Of a DNA stretch of 41,315 nucleotides, positions 7,879 through 13,927 are shown piece by piece; position 1 is the first letter of the stretch; each line of letters starts with the position of its first letter. Below the pieces are notes generated by a model. The model was not told where the DNA came from, made no database searches, and saw only the letters and a list, made by a program, of their open reading frames with translations. Made by a program: the position numbers and the translations under genes. Origin of the DNA: Mycobacterium kyorinense (lineage in GTDB: Bacteria; Actinomycetota; Actinomycetes; Mycobacteriales; Mycobacteriaceae); NCBI RefSeq assembly GCF_002101735.1, contig NZ_LQPE01000160.1:1-41315 (forward strand), in the 5' to 3' direction.

Positions 7879-9114
7879 GTGCCACTGTCGGATTCTGTGA
7901 CCGCCGAGTTGCCCGAACCCCTGACGCTGCGCACGGTCACCGACGACGACTGGCCCGCGGTCCTGTTGTTGGACGACACCAGTTTCGGCGTGTCCACTCA
8001 CCCGGATTCGATCGCCGCTGGGCGGGCCCTGACGCCCGCCGACGCTGCGGTGGTGGTGTGTGACCGCTCGATAGGGGAGGCCGTCGTCGGGTTTGCGGTG
8101 TATCTCGACTTCGAGCTCACCGTGCCCGGTGGAGCGGTAGTGCGCACCGCCGGGCTCAGCGGCGTGTCCGTCGCACCGACCCACCGGCGGCGCGGCCTGC
8201 TGCGCGCGATGTTGGCCGAATTACACAGGCGGATAAGCGATTCGGGCTATCCGATGGCGGCGCTGACCGCCAGCGAGGGCGGCATCTACGGACGGTTCGG
8301 GTACGGCCCGGCCACCATCGAACAGGCACTGACCATCGACCGCCGCTTCGCCCGCTTCCACGACCACGCCCCCGACCCGGGCGGTGTCCGCCTGGTGCGG
8401 CCTGCGCAGCACGGCAAGGATCTCGCCGCCATCTACGAGCGGTGGCGCCGGCGTACACCGGGCGGGTTGGCGCGTCCGCAGGTCTTGTGGGACGAGCTGC
8501 TCGCTGACCGGGAGGCCACCCGCCGCGGCGGCACCCCGTGGTTTGCGTTCGTGCATCCCGATGGCTATGCGCTGTACCGGGTGCACAACGACGACAAGAG
8601 CCTTGCGCGAGTGAGCGAACTCAAGGCGGTAACCACCGATGCGCATGTCGCGCTGTGGCGCACCCTGCTGGGGCTGGACTTGATCGAGACCGTCGCCGTC
8701 GAGACTCATCCGGACGACCCGTTGCCCTACCTCTTGTCCGACAGCCGGCTGGCCCGCACCACCGGACGCCAGGACGATCTCTGGTTGCGGATCATGGACA
8801 TTCCCGCGGCGCTTACGGCCCGTACCTACCAGGCGGACCTGTCGACGGTGTTCGAGGTGTCCGACGCATTCCGCGGCGACGGCGGCCGGTTCGCGCTGGA
8901 AATCAGCGGCGGTCGCGCTCGGTGCGCGCCCAGCGACGCGCCCGCCGAGGCCGAGATGGACCTCGACGTGCTGGGCAGCCTGTATCTGGGAGCTCATCAC
9001 GCGTCGGCGTTGGCTGCCGCGAACCGATTGCGCGCCAAGGACTCTGCGCTGGTGCGACGTCTGGAAGCGGCGTTCGCCAGCGACGTGCCTGCTCAGCTGG
9101 GCTTCGGCTTCTGA
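7879..9114 (+). CDS. eis: Eis-type N-acetyltransferase
   Basis: GNAT-family acetyltransferase of 411 residues, equivalent to M. tuberculosis Eis (Rv2416c), which acetylates aminoglycosides at several amines and also host and bacterial proteins. The acetyl-CoA loop is in VAPTHRRRGLLRAM, the active-site tyrosine region is GGIYGRFGYGPAT, and the chain ends in Phe, whose terminal carboxylate acts as general base in Eis. I choose the GTG at 7879 because its MPLSDSVTAEL reads like the MPQSDSVTVTL start of the M. tuberculosis protein; GTG at 7897 is the alternative. The neighbours differ: degV is separated by an mmpS/mmpL insertion and comEA by about 24 kb. Activity on kanamycin is plausible but not shown. 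Confidence 0.93.
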   Translation: MPLSDSVTAELPEPLTLRTVTDDDWPAVLLLDDTSFGVSTHPDSIAAGRALTPADAAVVVCDRSIGEAVVGFAVYLDFELTVPGGAVVRTAGLSGVSVAPTHRRRGLLRAMLAELHRRISDSGYPMAALTASEGGIYGRFGYGPATIEQALTIDRRFARFHDHAPDPGGVRLVRPAQHGKDLAAIYERWRRRTPGGLARPQVLWDELLADREATRRGGTPWFAFVHPDGYALYRVHNDDKSLARVSELKAVTTDAHVALWRTLLGLDLIETVAVETHPDDPLPYLLSDSRLARTTGRQDDLWLRIMDIPAALTARTYQADLSTVFEVSDAFRGDGGRFALEISGGRARCAPSDAPAEAEMDLDVLGSLYLGAHHASALAAANRLRAKDSALVRRLEAAFASDVPAQLGFGF

Positions 9115-9118
9115 CGTT

Positions 9119-9144
9119 GCCGTCGGCCACGGTTAGCCGACGGC
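9119..9144 (+). terminator. Hairpin terminator after eis
   Basis: A perfect 9-bp stem, GCCGTCGGC and GCCGACGGC, with an 8-base loop begins five bases after the eis stop. No T-run follows, as is common for mycobacterial terminators, so efficiency is uncertain. It separates eis from the promoter of the StrR-like gene. Confidence 0.6.
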
Positions 9145-9154
9145 GCGGGCGACG

Positions 9155-9184
9155 TTGACAATCGGTCACCGCTTGCGGTACTTA
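9155..9184 (+). promoter_or_regulatory. Sigma-A-like promoter of the StrR-like gene
   Basis: A consensus TTGACA (9155-9160) is followed after 18 bases by TACTTA (9179-9184), a fair mycobacterial -10. A second possible -10, TAAGAT, lies at 9193-9198. Transcription would start about 50 bases before the annotated GTG. The -10 overlaps a perfect palindrome, so the promoter looks repressible. Confidence 0.5.
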
Positions 9185-9196
9185 CTCAAGAGTAAG
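9181..9196. promoter_or_regulatory. Palindromic operator over the regulator promoter
   Basis: CTTACTC, two central bases (AA), GAGTAAG: perfect 7-base arms. It overlaps the -10 region of the promoter before the StrR-like gene, the usual place for a TetR-type repressor site. The binding protein is not encoded nearby; autoregulation by the StrR-like protein is possible but its family usually recognises different inverted repeats. Confidence 0.5.
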
Positions 9197-9242
9197 ATAC
9201 TGGAGCGTAGGTACGCGAGGACGTGTTCATCGTGGCATTGCT

Positions 9243-10268
9243 GTGGTCACCGGAAGTCCGTCTCACGGTTTGATGGACGCGTACGGTAACTCGGGCCCGT
9301 CGTCAGCGCATGCAGTGGGGGAATGGGTACGGCGAAGTAATTCTTTGCCAGTCGAGAATGTTCCGGTGGCTTCGATTCGCGATTCCTACACACCCAGGAA
9401 GAGCAAGACGAACGAGCACTACGTCAAGATCTTGGCGCAATCACCGTTGCCGTTACCACCGATAGTCGTTCACCGGCCCTCGATGTGGGTGATCGACGGC
9501 GTGCATAGGCTGCGCGCGACCGAAATGCGCGGCGAGGACACGATACCGGCGAGGTTTTTCGACGGCAATGACGCTGACGCTTTCGCGCTCGCCGTCCATT
9601 TGAATGTCACCCATGGCCTGCCGTTGACCCTCGCCGAACGCAAGGCGGCGGCGCAGCGAATCGTGCGGTCCTACCCGCACTGGTCCGATCGGTCCATTGC
9701 GCTGATCACGGGAGTGTCGAACAAAACGGTCGGCAAATTGCGTGGGTGTGCAACTGAGGAAATTTCCCAGTTGGGCCCACGGCTGGGTCGGGACGGAAAA
9801 GTCCGGCCGGCAAGCCCGGTCAATGGGCGGCGACGTGCGGCCGCATATTTGTCGATGAATCCGCGCGCGTCGTTACGGGAGATAGCCCGCGAGGCGGGTG
9901 TTTCGGTCACCACGGCGCGCGACGTGCGCCAGCGTGTCGGCAACGGTAAGAATCCGCTGCCCGATAATCTCGCCAAAGATTCGGGTACGCGCGCTCAGCC
10001 GGCGGCGACGGCCACAACTCCGTCGCGCGTGTCGCCCAAAGTCCAGGGGCACGATCTGCTTCAACGGCTGAGAAAAGATCCGTCAGTCAGATCTTCTGAG
10101 AGAGGACGCGCCCTGCTGCGGCTGCTCTCCACCGTCGTGTTGGCAATTAGCGCCTGTAACGAGTTCGCTGAAGCTGTTCCGATCCACTGCTCGGGCACAA
10201 TCGCCGAGATAGCACGGAAATACGCTCGTGCGTGGCAGGAAATCGCGGACCAATTCGACGGTTCGTAG
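9243..10268 (+). CDS. StrR-like ParB-domain transcriptional regulator
   Basis: Protein of 341 residues with a ParB N-terminal-like domain (about residues 40-105, including PIVVHRP and WVIDGVHRLRATEMRG) followed by two helix-turn-helix segments, near 147-168 (DRSIALITGVSNKTVGKLR) and 209-233 (SLREIAREAGVSVTTARDVR). This is the layout of StrR, NovG and related activators of antibiotic clusters, not of plasmid or chromosome partition ParB, which has a longer HTH block and a ParA partner. I infer a DNA-binding regulator, perhaps of the adjacent glycolipid locus. The start is uncertain: GTG at 9243 or ATG at 9273, neither with a good ribosome site. It converges with the gap-like gene, 25 bases away. 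Confidence 0.82.
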   Translation: MVTGSPSHGLMDAYGNSGPSSAHAVGEWVRRSNSLPVENVPVASIRDSYTPRKSKTNEHYVKILAQSPLPLPPIVVHRPSMWVIDGVHRLRATEMRGEDTIPARFFDGNDADAFALAVHLNVTHGLPLTLAERKAAAQRIVRSYPHWSDRSIALITGVSNKTVGKLRGCATEEISQLGPRLGRDGKVRPASPVNGRRRAAAYLSMNPRASLREIAREAGVSVTTARDVRQRVGNGKNPLPDNLAKDSGTRAQPAATATTPSRVSPKVQGHDLLQRLRKDPSVRSSERGRALLRLLSTVVLAISACNEFAEAVPIHCSGTIAEIARKYARAWQEIADQFDGS

Positions 10269-10293
10269 CTCACGCAGGCTCGCACCTCAACAA

Positions 10294-10944
10294 TCAGAGG
10301 CCGGCCACGCCGACCGCGACGAACCCGCAGCCCAACGCGGCCAGCAGAAGCGCGACGTCACGGCGCCGCCGCGATCGAATCCAGTCGTGCAGCGCCGCCA
10401 CCGATCTCGCGGTTGCCCGGGGCGCCAACAGGTAGGCCAGCAACGGAATCTCGATCAAGGCGAACGCCACCACGTTGAACATCAACAACACCGCGACCTG
10501 CGTCAGGGCCGCCGCGCCCGAGGCGAGGATGACCGCGAGCGCCGCCAGGTAGTCGACTGACGGCAATGCAATGCCGAAACCGGCGATTCCCGCGACCGAC
10601 AGCGAATCCCCGCTCAGCAGTCGCCTGCCCGACGTCGCCAACCGCGCCGGGCGCGAACCCAACCGCCCGCGGGCGTCGATCGCCACGAGGACCGCGATCG
10701 ACAACGCCAGCAGCCCGATCAGGATCTGAACTTTGGGCACGGTGAAGTACGTGGATCCGAGCAGGCTGCGTCGAAAGACGAACAGCACAACCAGACCCAC
10801 GGTTGTTCCCATCACGAAACCGCCGCAGAGAAACGCCAGCAGCTGCAGCGCCGGCCGGGGCCTGTTGAGCATCAGCACGGTCATCCCGATCCGGAAAGGT
10901 TCGATGCTGACTGCCAGGGCCATGACCAGGACGGTGACCAGCAT
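10294..10944 (-). CDS. GAP/Sap family membrane protein
   Basis: Integral membrane protein of 216 residues with about six hydrophobic helices (for example LVTVLVMALAVSIEPFRIGM, LLAFLCGGFVMGTTVGLVVL, LIGLLALSIAVLVAI and AALTQVAVLLMFNVVAFALI). It belongs to the family of Gap, needed for glycopeptidolipid export in M. smegmatis, and Sap (Rv3821), which helps MmpL8 export sulfolipid. Last of the papA3-mmpL10-PE-fadD23-gap series, 32 bases after fadD23, it is likely an export helper for the lipid made here. The start is the ATG at 10944; a longer frame would overlap the fadD23 end without similarity. Confidence 0.82.
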   Translation of the reverse strand: MLVTVLVMALAVSIEPFRIGMTVLMLNRPRPALQLLAFLCGGFVMGTTVGLVVLFVFRRSLLGSTYFTVPKVQILIGLLALSIAVLVAIDARGRLGSRPARLATSGRRLLSGDSLSVAGIAGFGIALPSVDYLAALAVILASGAAALTQVAVLLMFNVVAFALIEIPLLAYLLAPRATARSVAALHDWIRSRRRRDVALLLAALGCGFVAVGVAGL

Positions 10945-10976
10945 TGGTGTCTCGGGGTGCGCCCAGCGCGGCCCGC

Positions 10977-12713
10977 TTAGGCGTCCAGCCGGGTGAACTG
11001 ATCCTGCCGGTACTGCTCGACGCACGCGGCGCGCCGGATCTTGCCGCTCGTCGTGGTGGGAATCGAGCCCGGCGGGACCAACACGAGGTCACCGACGTTC
11101 AAGCCGTGTGCGTTCGATATCGCTGAGGTGACGTCGCTTTTGACGCTGGTGAGCCAGTGCGTCGCGTCGTCGTTGCCGCGCTTCTTGAGTTCGATGACGG
11201 TGACCAGCTTCTCCGTACTGTTCACCGGAACCGATATCGCCGCGACCCGGCCGCCCGTGATCTCTTGGACCGTCGTCTCGATGTCCTCGGGATAGTGATT
11301 ACGCCCGCGGATGATCAGCAGATCCTTGATGCGCCCCACAATGAACAGCTCACCTTCGTAGACAAAACCGAGGTCGCCGGTTCTCAGCCACGGCCCGGCC
11401 GGCGTTCCCGGCGAAGGCTCGGCGAGCGTCGCGCCGAAGCAGCGCTGCTCGTCGGGCTCCTTGCGCCAGTAGCCCTCGGCGACGTTGTCGCCGTGCACCC
11501 AGATCTCGCCGACCACGTCCTGCGGGCACTCGCGGTGGGTGTCGACGTCGACGATCCGCAGCATGGGCGATTGCGGCAGTTGGTATTTGACCAGCGTTGT
11601 GCCGGTGCCGGCGGCACACCGCTCGGCGCGGTTCGCGCCCAGCTTCTCGCTGTCGAAATGAACCGCCGGCGACGATTCACTCCATGTGCCAGCGGCCACG
11701 AACACGGTCGCCTCCGCCAAGCCATATGAAGGACGCAACATGTGGTCCCGAAAATTGAAGTGCGCAAACCGGTCGACGAAGCGTTGCAAGGTCGCCGGCT
11801 CGACACGCTCGGCGCCGCTGATGATGCCCAGTACGTCTGAAAGGTCGAGTCCGGCCAGGTCAGCGTCGGTTGTTTTGCGGGCAGCCAAGTCGAAGGCGAA
11901 GTTTGGTGCCGCCGACCACGCGCGAGGATTGTGGGCCAGCGACTGAACCCATCTGGCCGGCCGTTCCAAGAACGACACCGGACTCGTCAGCTCGCCGCGA
12001 TAGCCGCCCAGGATTGGTGCACAGACTCCCAGCACCAAACCCATGTCGTGGTAGAAGGGCAACCACGACACGATGGTGGCTTCCGTTGGGGCTTTGCGGT
12101 CGGCGAAGAAGCTGCGCATCAGCTGCTCGAAATTCGCCTGCAGGTTGCGGTGCGAGACCATGACCCCGGTCGGTAGTCGGGTCGAGCCCGAACTGTACTG
12201 CAAATACGCGATGCTTGGCAGATCTGCTGTCCGAACGCTTGGTTCGCCATCCGCGTCCAGATTCATCGAATCGATTTCGACGATCTTGGGCACCGAGTCC
12301 ATGTGTGCCTCGTCGACGTATTGGGCGACATCTTCGGCGACCGCGGATGTTGTGAGAACAACGGAGGGCGACGTATCGGCAAGAACCGCGCCTACCCGCT
12401 CGTGGCTCGAGCCGCGGTGCGGCAAGGGCAGTGGCACCGCGATGAGTCCAGCCTGCATGGATCCCAGAAACGCCGCGATGTAATCGAGTGACTGCGGAGC
12501 CAGGATCACTGCTCTGTCTCCGGCCGAGCCATGAAAGCTGAGCTCGCGGGCCACATTGTGCGTTCGGCGGGACAACTGCGACCAGGTCAGGTTCTCGGGC
12601 ACCCCGGCCCAGTCGTCGTCGTAGTCGGTGAAGGTGAACGCGATGTCGTTGGGCCGCAGGCTCGCACGTCCGTGCAGCATCGAAAGGATGGATGACTGAG
12701 GCATAGGGGTCAC
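10977..12713 (-). CDS. fadD23: Fatty acyl-AMP ligase, FadD23 type
   Basis: FAAL of 578 residues, close in sequence to M. tuberculosis FadD23, the ligase that loads Pks2 in sulfolipid synthesis. It should convert a fatty acid to acyl-AMP and pass it to a synthase. Motifs: the P-loop segment YLQYSSGSTRLPTGVMVSH at 171-189, WLPFYHDMGLVLG, PSYGLAEATV, the RTGDLGF hinge and SGKIRR with the catalytic lysine near residue 560. The FAAL-specific insertion after the N-terminal domain is consistent with acyl-AMP rather than acyl-CoA production. Start GTG 12713; ATG at 12704 is an alternative. It supplies starter units to the adjacent Pks, which has no loading module. Confidence 0.92.
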   Translation of the reverse strand: MTPMPQSSILSMLHGRASLRPNDIAFTFTDYDDDWAGVPENLTWSQLSRRTHNVARELSFHGSAGDRAVILAPQSLDYIAAFLGSMQAGLIAVPLPLPHRGSSHERVGAVLADTSPSVVLTTSAVAEDVAQYVDEAHMDSVPKIVEIDSMNLDADGEPSVRTADLPSIAYLQYSSGSTRLPTGVMVSHRNLQANFEQLMRSFFADRKAPTEATIVSWLPFYHDMGLVLGVCAPILGGYRGELTSPVSFLERPARWVQSLAHNPRAWSAAPNFAFDLAARKTTDADLAGLDLSDVLGIISGAERVEPATLQRFVDRFAHFNFRDHMLRPSYGLAEATVFVAAGTWSESSPAVHFDSEKLGANRAERCAAGTGTTLVKYQLPQSPMLRIVDVDTHRECPQDVVGEIWVHGDNVAEGYWRKEPDEQRCFGATLAEPSPGTPAGPWLRTGDLGFVYEGELFIVGRIKDLLIIRGRNHYPEDIETTVQEITGGRVAAISVPVNSTEKLVTVIELKKRGNDDATHWLTSVKSDVTSAISNAHGLNVGDLVLVPPGSIPTTTSGKIRRAACVEQYRQDQFTRLDA

Positions 12714-12752
12714 GTCATGTCCGTACTGGTTCGTCGGTCTGTCGGTTTTCAG

Positions 12753-13883
12753 TCAGTGGTCAGACTGTCCTGCGCGGTGCGATAACACGGACATGGCACC
12801 GCTGAGGATCTGCGAGAGTGGGTCGGCGCCGCCGCCGAATGTCGCCTGGTTGGCGGGCGCGGTGACTTCCGCCGGGTCGAACCCGTGCACCGGATCCACC
12901 TGAACCGGAGCGGTCGCCGGGTCGTCGTTGCGTGAGTAGCCCGCGTTCACCCGGGGCATCAGGATCGCGTCGAGCTTGTTCAGCGTGTCTTCCGGAATCC
13001 CGATGTAAGCCAGGGGCATCACAAGCGGGAGGTGCTTTTCCGGAACCATGATCGTGGTGTCCTTGGCGCCCCGCGAGTTGATCGTCGTCCGGATGTTCTG
13101 CGGCGGCACCATGCTCGGGTTGGTGAAGGCCACCGCGGTATGACCGGTTGCAAGACCCATCAGCGTGTTGCCCAGGGCAAACAAGTTGTCCGGACGGTCG
13201 GGGAAGTCCGCGATCGAGTCGTACGCGGCCACGAACCGGTATGTGTCGTACTGGCTCTCATACGGCGGTGCCATGGTGTAGTCGAGTGCGGGAACGACGC
13301 TGCCGACCGGGAACATTGCGGTCAGGAAGCTCTCCCCAAAGGCGTGGCGCCCGACCGGGTCGCCGAACGTCGCGAAGTTCAGTTGGTCCGACGGGGGAGC
13401 GGTCGGGTCATTGGCCAGCCGGGCCTGCGCGCCGTCGACCACGAAAGCGCCCTCGGACAAGCCGATCGCGGTGCCGGGGCGACCGGTGCGGATCGCCGCA
13501 TCGAGGTTGTCTACTCCCACGTCGACGGACTCGCCGACGCTGGGGCCGTCCAGACCCAGGCCGGGGAGCAGTTGTTCGCCGATCTTGCCGATGCCCGGGA
13601 ACAATCGTTCCAGTACGTGGCCCTGCACCTGACCCGCCGGGTAGCGGACGATTTCGCGCTTCTGGCCGGGGAACCATTGGGCTCCCTCTTGGCGGATGTA
13701 CTCGTCGTAGGGGATGCCGAGAACGTGCGCGCCGCCGAGGGCGAACGCGGTCTGGTCGCCCGGCGCGCCGGGGGTGGGCGGCCCGCCGACGGGCGTGTCG
13801 TCAGCCGACGCGGTCCTGACGCCGAAATAGCCTGTGGCGCTGACAGTTACCAGCGCCGTGACTCCTGCGAGGAGTTTCTTCAT
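12753..13883 (-). CDS. PE: Secreted PE-PPE-domain acyltransferase (PE of TPP locus)
   Basis: Serine alpha/beta-hydrolase-fold protein of 376 residues, PE-PPE C-terminal domain family, related to Chp1 and Chp2 that finish sulfolipid and diacyl/polyacyl-trehalose. It begins with a clear signal peptide (MKKLLAGVTALVTV, cleavage after TASA near residue 27) and has the nucleophile elbow GLSEGA with Ser143. The TPP-locus homologue is thought to transfer acyl groups between trehalose esters outside the membrane. The ATG at 13883 has AGGAG five bases before it. A longer start at 13928, overlapping the mmpL10 stop as TGATG, is possible but would bury the signal peptide. Confidence 0.87.
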   Translation of the reverse strand: MKKLLAGVTALVTVSATGYFGVRTASADDTPVGGPPTPGAPGDQTAFALGGAHVLGIPYDEYIRQEGAQWFPGQKREIVRYPAGQVQGHVLERLFPGIGKIGEQLLPGLGLDGPSVGESVDVGVDNLDAAIRTGRPGTAIGLSEGAFVVDGAQARLANDPTAPPSDQLNFATFGDPVGRHAFGESFLTAMFPVGSVVPALDYTMAPPYESQYDTYRFVAAYDSIADFPDRPDNLFALGNTLMGLATGHTAVAFTNPSMVPPQNIRTTINSRGAKDTTIMVPEKHLPLVMPLAYIGIPEDTLNKLDAILMPRVNAGYSRNDDPATAPVQVDPVHGFDPAEVTAPANQATFGGGADPLSQILSGAMSVLSHRAGQSDH

Positions 13884-13927
13884 CCGCACTCCTGACCGCT
13901 CGGCATCGCCTCGTAGTTTCACATACA

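Noticed and set aside
9243..10268. Chromosome or plasmid partition ParB
   Set aside because: No ParA gene or parS site nearby, and the two-HTH layout resembles StrR-type activators.
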